DNA of 64,000 nt from Roseomonas sp. 18066. GTDB lineage: Bacteria; Pseudomonadota; Alphaproteobacteria; Acetobacterales; Acetobacteraceae. Every line of letters starts with the position of its first letter. Within the stretch, counting starts at the first letter, position 1. Below are positions 26,240-35,036 of this stretch, piece by piece. Made by a program: the position numbers and the translations under genes. The DNA lies in contig NZ_CACSJM010000001.1 in the NCBI RefSeq assembly GCF_902706185.1, forward strand, positions 46,126-110,125, given 5' to 3'. The notes beneath the pieces are model-generated. The model ran no database searches and was not told where the DNA came from. It worked only from the letters and a program-made list of their open reading frames with translations.

Positions 26240-27594
26240 TCGTGGTCGGCGCCGGGCCCGCGGGCACCCGCGCCGCCGAGGTGCTGGTCGCCGCCGGCCT
26301 GCGCCCGCTGGTGATCGACGAAGCCGCGGACAATGGCGGGCAGATCTACCGCCGGCAGCCCGCCGGTTTCCGCCGTCGCGCCGAAGCGTTGTATGGCACC
26401 GAGGCCGGGCGCGCGCGGGCGGTGCATGGTGTGTTCTCGGCGCTGCGCGGCCGCATCGAGCATTGGCCGCAAAGCCTGGCCTGGCAGCTGCGCGATGGCG
26501 CGCTACAGGTGGAGCGTGGTGGCCGCGCGCATCGGTTGGAATTCGACCGCATCATCCTGGCGACAGGGGCGACCGACCGGCTGCTGCCGATCCCGGGCTG
26601 GACGCGGCCCGGCGCCTTCAGCCTGGGCGCTGCGCAGATCGCGCTGAAGGCGCAGGCATGCGCCATCGGTCGCCGCGTGGTCTTCCTGGGCTCCGGCCCG
26701 CTGTTGTATCTGGTGGCGGCGCAATACGTGAAGGCGGGCGCCACGGTGGCCGCGGTGCTGGACACGGCGCCGGCCTCGGCCCGCCGGGCGGCGCTGCCGC
26801 TGATGGCCTCGCGCCCCTCGCTGCTGGTCAAGGGTGCCGCGCTGCTGTGGCGGCTGAAGCGCGCCGGGGTGCCGGTGCATCACGGCGTGACGCCGCTGCG
26901 CATCGAGGGCGAAAGCCGTGTCACCGGCGTGGTCTTCCGCGACTCCACCGGGCGCGAGCGGCGGCTGGAGGGCGATGCCGTCGGCATGGGCTGGCATCTG
27001 CGCGCCGAAAGCCAATTGGCCGACCTGGCCGGCTGCGCCTTCGATTTCGACCCGGTCAGCCGGCAATGGCTGCCGCGCATCGATGTCGATGGCCGCAGCT
27101 CGGTCGACGGCGTCTATCTGGCCGGCGATGGCGTGCGGCTGGCCGGCGCCGATGGCGCTGAGCTCGGCGGCAGGCTCGCGGCGCTGGCGGTGCTGCAGGA
27201 TCTGGGATTGCCGGCGCCCGCGGGCGTCGACGCTGCGGCGCTGCGCCGTGGCCTGGCGCGGATGGAGCGTTTCCGCCAGGGCCTGGCCATCGCCTTTCCC
27301 TGGCCTGGCGAGCTCATCGCGGCATTGCCCGACGAGACGCTGGTCTGCCGCTGCGAAGCGATCACCGCTGGCCAGCTGCGCCGCGGCGCGACCACGCTGG
27401 AAGCGCCCGAGATGAACCGCGCCAAGGCTTTCACCCGTGTCGGCATGGGGCGGTGCCAGGGCCGATTCTGCGGTATCGCGGGGGCGGAGATCCTGTCGGC
27501 CGCGCGCGGCGAGCCGATGCAGGCTGCCGGCCGCATCCGCAGCGCCGCGCCGGTCAAGCCATTGCCCGTCGCCATCGAGCTGGAGACGCCGTGA
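26221..27594 (+). CDS. FAD-dependent oxidoreductase with C-terminal BFD-like [2Fe-2S] domain
   Basis: The 457-residue product is of the HcnB/OoxA/SoxA-alpha type found in heteromeric dehydrogenases for opines, hydroxyproline or glycine. The FAD motif VVGAGPAGTRAAE is at the N-terminus, LATGATDRLLPIPGW and VFLGSGPLLYLVA mark the two-dinucleotide fold, and VYLAGDGVRLAGADGAELGGRLA is the late FAD region. C376, C378, C412 and C417 (VCRCEA and GRCQGRFCG) form a BFD-like cluster site. It overlaps the 2Fe-2S gene upstream and the DAO gene downstream, so the three very likely form one membrane-peripheral complex. Confidence 0.92.
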   Translation: MAAPRVIVVGAGPAGTRAAEVLVAAGLRPLVIDEAADNGGQIYRRQPAGFRRRAEALYGTEAGRARAVHGVFSALRGRIEHWPQSLAWQLRDGALQVERGGRAHRLEFDRIILATGATDRLLPIPGWTRPGAFSLGAAQIALKAQACAIGRRVVFLGSGPLLYLVAAQYVKAGATVAAVLDTAPASARRAALPLMASRPSLLVKGAALLWRLKRAGVPVHHGVTPLRIEGESRVTGVVFRDSTGRERRLEGDAVGMGWHLRAESQLADLAGCAFDFDPVSRQWLPRIDVDGRSSVDGVYLAGDGVRLAGADGAELGGRLAALAVLQDLGLPAPAGVDAAALRRGLARMERFRQGLAIAFPWPGELIAALPDETLVCRCEAITAGQLRRGATTLEAPEMNRAKAFTRVGMGRCQGRFCGIAGAEILSAARGEPMQAAGRIRSAAPVKPLPVAIELETP

Positions 27595-28721
27595 TGGCGA
27601 GCGTGAACCAGAGCGACGTGCTGATCCTGGGTGGCGGGCTGATGGGGGCGGCGACCGCCTTCTTCCTGCGCCAGCGCGGGGTTTCCGTGACGCTGCTGGA
27701 GCGCGGCCTCTGCGGCCAGCAGGCAAGCGGCGTCAATTTCGGCAATGTCCGTCGCCAGGGCCGTTTCCTGCCGCAGCTGCCGCTAGCGAACCGCGCGCGC
27801 CTGCTATGGTCGCGGCTGCCGACCTTGCTGGGCGAGGATGTCGAGTTCCTGCCCACCGGCCATCTGCGCGTCGCCTATCATCCCGAGCAGGTGGCGATGA
27901 TGGAGGCCTATCGCGACGGCGCCCGCGATTACGGCCTCGACCTCGAGATCATCGGCGGCAATGCGGCGCGCGACCGTTTCCCGTGGCTGTCCTCGGAAGT
28001 GCTGGGCGGGTCCTTCTCGGTCGAGGATGGCCATGCCAATCCGCGGCTGGTGGCGCCGGCCTTCGCCCGCGCGGCGAAGCGCGACGGCGCGCGCATCGTG
28101 GAGGATTGCGATGTCATCGCCATCGAGCGCGAGAGCGATGGCTTCCGCCTGGAAAGCGCGGATGGGGAAATCTGGCGCGCGCCGGTGCTGCAGGTGTCTG
28201 CGGGTGCCTGGGGCGGACGCATCGCCGAGGCCTTCGGCGAGCCGGTGCCGATCATCGCGCGCGGCCCGCAGATGGGCGTGACCGAGCCGGTGCCCTATGC
28301 GCTGCATCCGGTGCTGGGTGTCACGACGAAGACCATCGGCGAGGTCATCTACATGCGCCAGGTGACCCGCGGCAACATCGTCTTCGGCGGCACCGGCCAT
28401 GGCCCGGCCGATCTGGACACGCGCCGCGCCAAGGTGATGCCGGAGATCACGCTGCAGCAATTCGCGCAGCTGCGCCGCATGGTGCCGGCGGTCGGGCAGT
28501 TGCGCATCATCCGCACCTGGAGCGGCGTCGAAGGCTATCTGCGCGACGACCGGCCGGTGATGGGACCAAGCGGCAAGGTGCCTGGCCTGTTCTACGCCTT
28601 TGGCTTCTGCGGCCATGGATTCCAGCTCGGTCCGGGCGTCGGCGAGGTGATGGCGGAGCTGATCGCGACCGGCAGCACCACGACGCCGTTGGGGCCTTTC
28701 CACATCGGGCGCTTCGCATGA
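27594..28721 (+). CDS. DAO-family FAD-dependent amino acid oxidase/dehydrogenase subunit
   Basis: The 375-residue product has an N-terminal GGGLMGAATAFFLRQRG dinucleotide fold and the DAO layout of HcnC/SoxB/OoxB-type catalytic subunits, ending in WSGVEGYLRDDRPVMGP and YAFGFCGHGFQLGPGVGE. It would oxidise the C-N bond of a D-amino acid, imino acid or opine and hand electrons to the FAD/2Fe-2S partners encoded just upstream. The ATG shares one base with the preceding stop (TGATG), indicating translational coupling. The substrate is unknown. Confidence 0.92.
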   Translation: MASVNQSDVLILGGGLMGAATAFFLRQRGVSVTLLERGLCGQQASGVNFGNVRRQGRFLPQLPLANRARLLWSRLPTLLGEDVEFLPTGHLRVAYHPEQVAMMEAYRDGARDYGLDLEIIGGNAARDRFPWLSSEVLGGSFSVEDGHANPRLVAPAFARAAKRDGARIVEDCDVIAIERESDGFRLESADGEIWRAPVLQVSAGAWGGRIAEAFGEPVPIIARGPQMGVTEPVPYALHPVLGVTTKTIGEVIYMRQVTRGNIVFGGTGHGPADLDTRRAKVMPEITLQQFAQLRRMVPAVGQLRIIRTWSGVEGYLRDDRPVMGPSGKVPGLFYAFGFCGHGFQLGPGVGEVMAELIATGSTTTPLGPFHIGRFA

Positions 28722-29173
28722 CGCCGCTGGCCTTCGAATCCGGCATCTTCGAGCGCCGGCATGGTGATTTCCTGATCTCGACCGACCGTGCGCGGCTGGA
28801 CCTCGCCGCTATCCACCGCTTCCTGCATGACGAGGCCTATTGGTCGCCGGGCATTGCGCGCGACATGGTGGAGCGCGCCATTGCCGGCTCGCTGGCCTTC
28901 GGCGCCTATGCCGCGGATGGCGCGCTCGCCGGCTTTGCGCGCGTGGTCACCGATGGCGCGGCCTTCGCCTATCTGCGCGATGTCTTCGTCGTCGACGCCT
29001 ATCGCGGCAAGGGGCTGGGCCGGGCGATCAGCGCGGCGGCGCTGGAGCATCCGGACCTGACAACCATCCGCAACTGGATGCTGGCGACGCGCGACGCGCA
29101 TGGCGTCTATGCGACGCTCGGCTTTCGCCCCGTCCCCGACCCGTCGCTCTATATGCAGAAGCGGCGTCCATGA
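28718..29173 (+). CDS. GNAT-family N-acetyltransferase
   Basis: The 151-residue product has the GNAT core: FARVVTDGAAFAYLRDVFVVDAYRGKGLGRAI, with the acetyl-CoA pyrophosphate loop YRGKGLG, and a C-terminal YATLGFRPVPDPSLYMQK of the kind seen in ElaA/YjdJ-like enzymes. The start overlaps the previous stop as ATGA. In a D-amino-acid-type operon it may detoxify or tag an amino compound (inference). Confidence 0.88.
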   Translation: MTPLAFESGIFERRHGDFLISTDRARLDLAAIHRFLHDEAYWSPGIARDMVERAIAGSLAFGAYAADGALAGFARVVTDGAAFAYLRDVFVVDAYRGKGLGRAISAAALEHPDLTTIRNWMLATRDAHGVYATLGFRPVPDPSLYMQKRRP

Positions 29174-29202
29174 TCCTTCCCGTTCTTTCCAGGAGCCTGC
29201 GC

Positions 29203-30780
29203 ATGACGTCGAAGCCTCTCCGCAAGCCTGCCCTGCTGGCGGCGCTGCTGCTCGGCGTTGCCCTGCCGGCGCAGGCGCAGAGCTCGCTGACCCTTGGCAT
29301 CAGCGCAGCCCCCGCCTCGGTCGATCCGCACTTCAACCAGGGCACCTCGACCCAGACCCTGACCTACCATGTCTTCGACACGCTGACCGACCGGCGTCCC
29401 GATGCCAGCTTGGCGCCGGGCCTGGCGCTGAGCTGGACGCCGATCGAGGACACCGTCTGGGAGTTCCGCCTGCGCCCCGGCGTGCGCTTCAGCGATGGCA
29501 CGCCCTTCACCGCCGAGGATGTCGCCTTCACCTTCGCGCGGCTGCCGAATGTGCCGAATGCGACGGCGAGCTATGCCGGCCAGGTGCGTGCCGTCCGCCG
29601 TGTCGAGATCGTCGATCCGCTGACGCTGCGGCTGCACACCGATGGGCCGGCGCCGAGCCTGCCGATCGACCTCTCAGTGGTGGGCATCGTCTCGCACAGC
29701 ATCGGCGCGACGGCGACGACCGAGGACTACAACTCGCTGAAGTCCGCGATCGGCACCGGGCCCTTCGTGCTGCGCCGCTTCTCGCCGGGCACCGAGGCGG
29801 AGCTGGTGCGCAACGAGGCCTGGTGGGGGCCGAAGCCGGATTGGGACCGCGTCACCTTCCGCTACATTCCCAATCCGGGCGCACGCTCGGCGGCGTTGCT
29901 GTCGGGCAGCGTCGACATCATCGACCTGCCTTCGCCCAACGACCTGCCGCGCTTCCGCACCGATCCCAAGGTCTCCGTCTATTCCGCGCAGGGCTGGCGC
30001 CTGGTCTATCTGGCGCCGAACCAGTCGGCCGCGGTCGCGCCGATGATCACCGGCAATGATGGCCAGCCGTTGGCGGAGAATCCGCTGCGCGACCGCCGCG
30101 TGCGCCAGGCGCTGTCCATCGCCATCAACCGCGAGGGCCTGGCCGAGCGGGTGATGCAGAACACCGCGACACCCGCTGCGCAGTTCCTGCCGCCCGGTCT
30201 TTTCGCGCACAACCCGGACATCACCGTGCCCGCCGCCGACCCGGATGCGGCGAAGAAGCTGCTGGCCGAGGCCGGCTATCCGGATGGCTTCCGCATGGTG
30301 CTGCCGGTGTCGCAGAATGCGCGGCCGACCGATCCGATCGCCGCCCAGGCCATCGGCCAGATGTGGACCCGCATCGGCGTGCAGACGACGATCGAGACCA
30401 TGCCGCTGTCGGTCTATTCGCCGCGCTCGGCGCGCATGGAATTCCCGATCAGCATGTGGGGCTGGGCCAGCCCGGGCCATGCCGGCCATCCGTTGATCAG
30501 CGTCATCGCCAGCAACGATCGCGCGAAGCTCACCGGCAGCTTCAACCGTTCCGGCTATTCCAACCCGGCGCTGGACGCGCTGATCCAGCGCGCGGTGTCG
30601 ACGCTGGACGACAACCAGCGCGAGGCGCTGCAGCGCCAGGCGGTGGCCGAGGCGATGACCGATGTCGCCATCATCCCGCTCTACCAGCTGACCAATTTCT
30701 GGGCGACGCGGCGCGGTGTCACCTATGAGGCCAGCGGCTACGACTACACCCGCGCTGTCCTCGCGCATCAGGCGCGCTGA
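29203..30780 (+). CDS. ABC transporter substrate-binding protein, family 5 (peptide type)
   Basis: The 525-residue product has a Sec-type leader (MTSKPLRKPALLAALLLGVALP, cleavage near AQA-QSS) and the SBP_bac_5 fold: VYHVFDTLTDRRPD-like region, WEFRLRPGVRFSDGTPFTAEDV and IAINREGLAERVM. The ATG at 29203 has AGGAG eight bases upstream; an ATG at 29170 overlapping the GNAT stop would give a longer leader. As no permease or ATPase gene is in the operon, its transporter partner is elsewhere. The next gene is a D-aminopeptidase, so a D-residue-containing peptide or related amide is a plausible ligand (inference). Confidence 0.93.
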   Translation: MTSKPLRKPALLAALLLGVALPAQAQSSLTLGISAAPASVDPHFNQGTSTQTLTYHVFDTLTDRRPDASLAPGLALSWTPIEDTVWEFRLRPGVRFSDGTPFTAEDVAFTFARLPNVPNATASYAGQVRAVRRVEIVDPLTLRLHTDGPAPSLPIDLSVVGIVSHSIGATATTEDYNSLKSAIGTGPFVLRRFSPGTEAELVRNEAWWGPKPDWDRVTFRYIPNPGARSAALLSGSVDIIDLPSPNDLPRFRTDPKVSVYSAQGWRLVYLAPNQSAAVAPMITGNDGQPLAENPLRDRRVRQALSIAINREGLAERVMQNTATPAAQFLPPGLFAHNPDITVPAADPDAAKKLLAEAGYPDGFRMVLPVSQNARPTDPIAAQAIGQMWTRIGVQTTIETMPLSVYSPRSARMEFPISMWGWASPGHAGHPLISVIASNDRAKLTGSFNRSGYSNPALDALIQRAVSTLDDNQREALQRQAVAEAMTDVAIIPLYQLTNFWATRRGVTYEASGYDYTRAVLAHQAR

Positions 30781-30783
30781 GCC

Positions 30784-31608
30784 ATGCGGATCTATATCAC
30801 CGCCGACATTGAAGGCATCGCCGGCGTCGTCAGCCGGCAGCAGAGCCTGCCGCCCGGCATCGACTACGAGGCGGCGCGGCGCTGGATGACCGACAGCGTC
30901 GCCGCCGCCGCCGAGGCCGCCTTCGCCATGGGCGCGGACGAGGTTGTCGCCTGCGACAGCCACTACAATTCGCAGAACATCCTGATCGAGCGCCTGCCGA
31001 AGCGGGTGCAGCTGGTGCAGGGCGTGCGCCGGCCGCTTGGCATGGTGGCGGGCGTCGACGAGGGAAAGTTCGACGGCGCCTTCTTCATCGGCTGGCACAC
31101 CGGCAGCACGCATCGCTCGGGCGTGCTCGGCCACACCATGCGCAGCCTGGTGGTGCGCGAGGTCCGGCTGAACGGCAAGACCGTGTCGGAGGCCGGCTTC
31201 TACCACCCGGTGATGGGCCACTTCGGCGTGCCGCTGATCGGCATCTCCGGCGACGCCCACTTCGTCGAGGAGACGCGCGGCCTGGCCGGCGATGTGGAGG
31301 CAGCCGTGGTGAAATGGGCCTATGGCCATCTGGCCGCGCGCAGCCTGACGCCGGCCGCCGCCTATGAGGCAATCGATGCCATGGCGCGCCGCGCCATCGC
31401 CCGCATCGACGATTTCAAGCCCTCTCGCATCGACGGCCCGATCGCGCTGGAGGTGGAGTTCAAGCACCGCCCGCCCGCCGACACGCTGTCGCTGTTGCCG
31501 CAGGTCGAGCGGCTGGACGGCTACACCATCCGCGTCATGGTGCCGGACATGGCGGGCGCCTCGAACTTCATGTCCGTCGCGCTCGGCTACGATCCGACCG
31601 AGAAGTAG
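30784..31608 (+). CDS. dppA: M55-family D-aminopeptidase
   Basis: The 274-residue product is a zinc D-aminopeptidase of the DppA family, cleaving N-terminal D-residues from peptides. Likely metal ligands match the B. subtilis DppA pattern: D8 and E10 in ITADIEGIAG, H60 in CDSHYNS, H105 in FIGWHTGS and E136 in VSEAGFY; H117 lies in GHTMRS. The family DSHG and GYHA motifs are here DSHY and GWHT. It begins three bases after the peptide-binding protein gene and ends the operon. Its 3' end overlaps the convergent LysR gene by 41 bases. Confidence 0.9.
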   Translation: MRIYITADIEGIAGVVSRQQSLPPGIDYEAARRWMTDSVAAAAEAAFAMGADEVVACDSHYNSQNILIERLPKRVQLVQGVRRPLGMVAGVDEGKFDGAFFIGWHTGSTHRSGVLGHTMRSLVVREVRLNGKTVSEAGFYHPVMGHFGVPLIGISGDAHFVEETRGLAGDVEAAVVKWAYGHLAARSLTPAAAYEAIDAMARRAIARIDDFKPSRIDGPIALEVEFKHRPPADTLSLLPQVERLDGYTIRVMVPDMAGASNFMSVALGYDPTEK

Positions 31609-32518
31609 GCACGGCGGCCGGCGCTGCAGCCTCGCCCGGCAGCGCCGCGATGGCCGCGCGGATATCGTCCGAAATGTCGCGCACGAAGCGGCTCGCCGGG
31701 CGGATGCCGGAGGTCACCAGGCTCAGGCTCATCAGCACGCGCGGCTCGAAGGGACGGATGGTGACGCCGGGGAAGCGCGTCCAGGGCAGCAGCCCATCGA
31801 CCAGCGCCACGCCGAGCCCCGCCTGCACCAGCGGCAGGGCGGAGATGGCCAGCGAAATCTCGATGCCGATGGTGCGCGGCAGGCCGGCACGTTCATAGGC
31901 GGCATCGAGCGGCACGCCGACATCGGCATGCGAGCCGTAGGAGATCAGCACCTGGTCGACCAGGTCGGCCGGCGTGACGACGGTCTTGCGCGCCAGCGGC
32001 GAATCCTCCTGCATCAGCGCCACCACGCGCGTCGTCGTCAGCAGCTCCGCCTGCACCATCGGCACGCGGATCGAGGACATGGTCAGGCCGAGATCGATGT
32101 CGCCGACAAGGATCTTCTCTGCCAGCTCCTCGGCCGGCAGGGTGCGCAGGATGACCTTCACACCCGGGTGGCGCTTGCGGAAGGCCGTCAGGGTCGCCGG
32201 CAGCACGGCGAAGCTGGGTGGCGCGCTGGCGCCGATGCGCAGCAGGCCGATGCGCCGCTCGCCGATGCGGATGGCGAGGTCCCGCACCGTCTCGATCTCG
32301 CGGAAGACGCGGTCGGCATCGATGAACAGCAGCTGCGCTTCCGCGGTCGGATGCAGCCTGCCGCCGACGCGCTCGAACAGCTTGTAGCCAAGCTGGTCCT
32401 CCAGGTGGCGCAGCACCTTGCTGATCGCCGGCTGCGAGACATTCAGCAGCTGCGCCGCCGAGGTCAGCGTGCCGCTGCGCATGATGGCGCGGAAGATCTC
32501 GAGCTGCCGGGCGTTCAT
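31568..32518 (-). CDS. LysR-family regulator
   Basis: The 316-residue product has the N-terminal MNARQLEIFRAIMRSG winged HTH (SAAQLLNVSQPAISKVLRHLE as recognition helix) and a substrate-binding domain. It resembles the CysB/Cbl-like or opine-regulator branch (OccR/NocR). The ATG at 32518 is chosen because it begins the conserved HTH. It is convergent with and overlaps dppA, at the end of the dehydrogenase operon, and is the best local candidate to bind the paired operator at 25754-25841 (inference). Confidence 0.92.
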   Translation of the reverse strand: MNARQLEIFRAIMRSGTLTSAAQLLNVSQPAISKVLRHLEDQLGYKLFERVGGRLHPTAEAQLLFIDADRVFREIETVRDLAIRIGERRIGLLRIGASAPPSFAVLPATLTAFRKRHPGVKVILRTLPAEELAEKILVGDIDLGLTMSSIRVPMVQAELLTTTRVVALMQEDSPLARKTVVTPADLVDQVLISYGSHADVGVPLDAAYERAGLPRTIGIEISLAISALPLVQAGLGVALVDGLLPWTRFPGVTIRPFEPRVLMSLSLVTSGIRPASRFVRDISDDIRAAIAALPGEAAAPAAVPTSRSDRSRARRT

Positions 32519-32847
32519 CGCAAGGCCGTAGCGCGGGCGCCCGCCCGCTGGCAAGCCTGAACGCGGCGTTTGCCGTCGTCGCCGGCTTGGACCCTCCGCT
32601 TAAATCAAGACACTGCGCAGAGCGTCCTATTCTTGAACCGGTCGCGAGACACGGTACAGGAAAACAAAACAACCAGACGGTTTCCGAAACGATCATCAAA
32701 TTATTGTTTACTCATCGTGAAGAGCAAAAAGCGGCGCTAGCTTGCAGTCGAAACGAACCTTGGCCGTCGACCATGCCGGGCCAAGGGGGGAGGGGAGCGC
32801 AGGATGCTACGAGGGATCGTCCGTCGGACCGGGCCAGGAGGCGCGCC
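32519..32847. promoter_or_regulatory. AT-rich leader of the contractile injection operon
   Basis: This 329-bp gap has no credible gene. About 32585-32760 is markedly richer in A and T than its surroundings, with runs such as AAACAAAACAAC and AAATTATTGTTTACTC. It separates the divergent LysR gene from the first injection-apparatus gene and is the only sizeable gap before the 22-kb operon, so it should carry the main promoter. I cannot name -35/-10 boxes with confidence. Confidence 0.55.
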
Positions 32848-33936
32848 GTGAGTGGCAGCGTGGCCGCGGCGGTTAGTGCCCTGGCGGCCCAGATCGGCGC
32901 GCTGCTGACGCCGCCGCAGGATCCGGCCTTCACGCCCGAGGTGCATGTCACGCCGACGCGGTTGCGCGCAGCGGGGCTGGGCGGCTTCGTGGGCATCGAT
33001 GCAGCGCCGCGCGCCGAGCGCTTCGCGCGGCAGATCGAGGCGCAGGTGGTGGTGCGGATCTTCGCGGCCAACCCCGCAGCTTTGCTGGCGGTCGAGCAAA
33101 GGGCTGCGACCGACATCATCGGCGCCGATCCCATCAGCCTCCGCAGCCAGGGCTTCCTCAGGGTGGAGCGGACGGCGTCGATCGAACCGCCGCTGGCGGC
33201 GGCAGACGGCATCGTCCCGGCGGCCGGGCGGGATCTGCGCTTCGCCGTGCTCTACGAGCACCGGCCGGCGCCCGACACCGGTGATGGCGTCATCGAGGAC
33301 GTGGCGCAGGGTCTGGTGCCGGCGCCGCTGGGGCCGTCCGCGCGGCGTGTCTATTCGAATGCCTTCGCGCGCGATCCGATGGCCGATTTCGCCGTGGTCG
33401 ATGCCGCCGTGGGCGGGCCGGCGGGCGCCTGGTCCTGGCATGCGGCCTCGCGCGAGATCCGCCAGAGCTCTGGCCGCGGTGCCGGTGCCGCGACGCCGGA
33501 TGGCAGCCAGCAGGGCACCTATCTGCTGCTGAGCGACGCGGCGGCGGGCGGGCCGCTCGCCGACTTTGCCGCGCAGGCCGAGATCCGGTCCGATGGCGAT
33601 GGCGCGATCGGCCTGGTCTACCGCTTCGGCGGCGCCGGCAGCTTCGGCAGCATCCTGCTGGATCGCCCGGGCAGTTGGCGCCTCCTGGCGCGGCGTTCAG
33701 GCGGCACCGGCCAGGCCTTCGCCGAGGGTGGCGTGACCACCACGGCGGGCTACACGCCGGCGACGTGGATGCGCATCGGATTGCTGGTGGTCGGCCGCGC
33801 GGTGACCCTGCGCATCGACGACCGCATCGTGCTGAGCGGCCGCGACGATGGGCTGCCATCGGCCGGTGGCGTCGGCTTCTTCTGCTGCCGCAACGCGCAA
33901 GCGCGATTCGGGCGGCTCAGTGTGACGCGCCTCTAG
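32848..33936 (+). CDS. First gene of the contractile operon: terminator-like protein with lectin-like C-terminal domain
   Basis: The 362-residue product has an N-terminal half (residues 1-150) with VVVRIFAANPAALLAVEQRA and RDLRFAVLYEHRP. That layout and its place before the sheath gene recall tail terminator/completion proteins, but the similarity is weak. Residues 200-362 look like a concanavalin-A-type jelly roll (AQAEIRSDGDGAIGLVYRFG, GSWRLLARR, WMRIGLLVVGRAVTLRIDD, GGVGFFCCRNAQARFG), as in LamG or 3-keto-disaccharide hydrolase families. A sugar-binding role is an inference. The GTG at 32848 has AGGAGG upstream; an earlier ATG in frame lacks this. It leads the operon. Confidence 0.75.
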   Translation: MSGSVAAAVSALAAQIGALLTPPQDPAFTPEVHVTPTRLRAAGLGGFVGIDAAPRAERFARQIEAQVVVRIFAANPAALLAVEQRAATDIIGADPISLRSQGFLRVERTASIEPPLAAADGIVPAAGRDLRFAVLYEHRPAPDTGDGVIEDVAQGLVPAPLGPSARRVYSNAFARDPMADFAVVDAAVGGPAGAWSWHAASREIRQSSGRGAGAATPDGSQQGTYLLLSDAAAGGPLADFAAQAEIRSDGDGAIGLVYRFGGAGSFGSILLDRPGSWRLLARRSGGTGQAFAEGGVTTTAGYTPATWMRIGLLVVGRAVTLRIDDRIVLSGRDDGLPSAGGVGFFCCRNAQARFGRLSVTRL

Positions 33937-33956
33937 AATCGGAACGGGAGGGCCTC

Positions 33957-35027
33957 GTGGCGGAAACCTTTGTCAGTGCAAATCTGGTCCTGCCAGGGAC
34001 CTATATCCGGGTCCGGTCGGAGGGGCTGATCGGTGTCGGCGGCATCTCCGCAGGCAATATCGGCATCGTCGGAAAGACGGCGACGGGGGGCGGCGCCACG
34101 GTGACCCTCTCCACGGCGGCCGAGGTCGAGGCGGCCTTCGGTGCGCCGAGTGTCACCGGCGGCGCGCTCAACCTCGCAGCCATGCTCGGCGAGCTCTACC
34201 GCAACGGCGCGCGCACGGTCTTCGCCCGCGGCGTCGCCAACAATGCCGACCAGGCCGCCTACACGGCCGCCTTCGGCGAGCTGGTGAAGGAGGATGTGCA
34301 GATCCTGGTGGCGCCGGATCTGACCACCGCCCAGGCGATCTCGGTGCTGCCGCCGATCCTGGAGACGGCGGAGAATGCCGGCCACGACATCATGGCGGTG
34401 ATCGGCGGCGATGGCGCCGATGCCGCGGCGGTGGAGGACCAGGCGCCGACCGATGACCGCGTGATCTTCGCAGCGCCCGGCTACTACGTCTTCAACCCGG
34501 CCGACCCCGATACCGACCTGGCCTTGGCCGGGACGTATATGGCCGGGCCGGTGGCCGGGTTGCTGTCCAGCCTGGCGCCGCATGTCAGCCCGACGAACAA
34601 GGTGCTGCCGGGGGTGACGCGGCTGACGCAGCGCTACACCTATGCGCAGCGCATCGGCCTGACGCAGAACCGCACCCTGGCGCTGGAGCAGCGCGGCGGT
34701 GTCCGCGTGGTGCGTGGATTGACCACCGACAATGCCGGCTTCACCCAGGTGACGACGCGCCGCATCGTCGACTTCGCCAAGGCCGGCATCCGCAAGGCCT
34801 CCGATCCTTTCATCGGCAATCTGAACAATGAGCGGGTGCGGGCTGCGCTGGCCGGCGCCATCGATGGCTTCCTGACCTCAATGCGGATCGACGAGCAGCT
34901 CACCGCCTATCAGCTCGAGGTCACGGCGACGCGGCGCGACGAGATCGAGGGCAGGGCGGTCGTCAACGTGCTGCTGCAACCGACCTTCAGCATCGACTTC
35001 GTCGCCGTCACCATCGTTCTGCAATAG
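33957..35027 (+). CDS. Contractile tail sheath protein
   Basis: The 356-residue product has the contractile sheath architecture: N-terminal PGTYIRVRSEG, the ARGVANNADQAAYTAAFGEL to DVQILVAPDLT core, and a C-terminal sheath domain with RIVDFAKAGIRKASDPFIG, NNERVRAALAGAIDGFL and a closing beta strand TFSIDFVAVTIVLQ. It would form the outer contractile tube that drives the inner tube. It is short, closer to P2-like sheaths than to the long multi-domain sheaths of eCIS or T4. The GTG at 33957 has GGGAGG upstream. Only one sheath gene is present, unlike many eCIS clusters, which have two or three. Confidence 0.92.
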   Translation: MAETFVSANLVLPGTYIRVRSEGLIGVGGISAGNIGIVGKTATGGGATVTLSTAAEVEAAFGAPSVTGGALNLAAMLGELYRNGARTVFARGVANNADQAAYTAAFGELVKEDVQILVAPDLTTAQAISVLPPILETAENAGHDIMAVIGGDGADAAAVEDQAPTDDRVIFAAPGYYVFNPADPDTDLALAGTYMAGPVAGLLSSLAPHVSPTNKVLPGVTRLTQRYTYAQRIGLTQNRTLALEQRGGVRVVRGLTTDNAGFTQVTTRRIVDFAKAGIRKASDPFIGNLNNERVRAALAGAIDGFLTSMRIDEQLTAYQLEVTATRRDEIEGRAVVNVLLQPTFSIDFVAVTIVLQ

Positions 35028-35036
35028 GAGCGTGCC

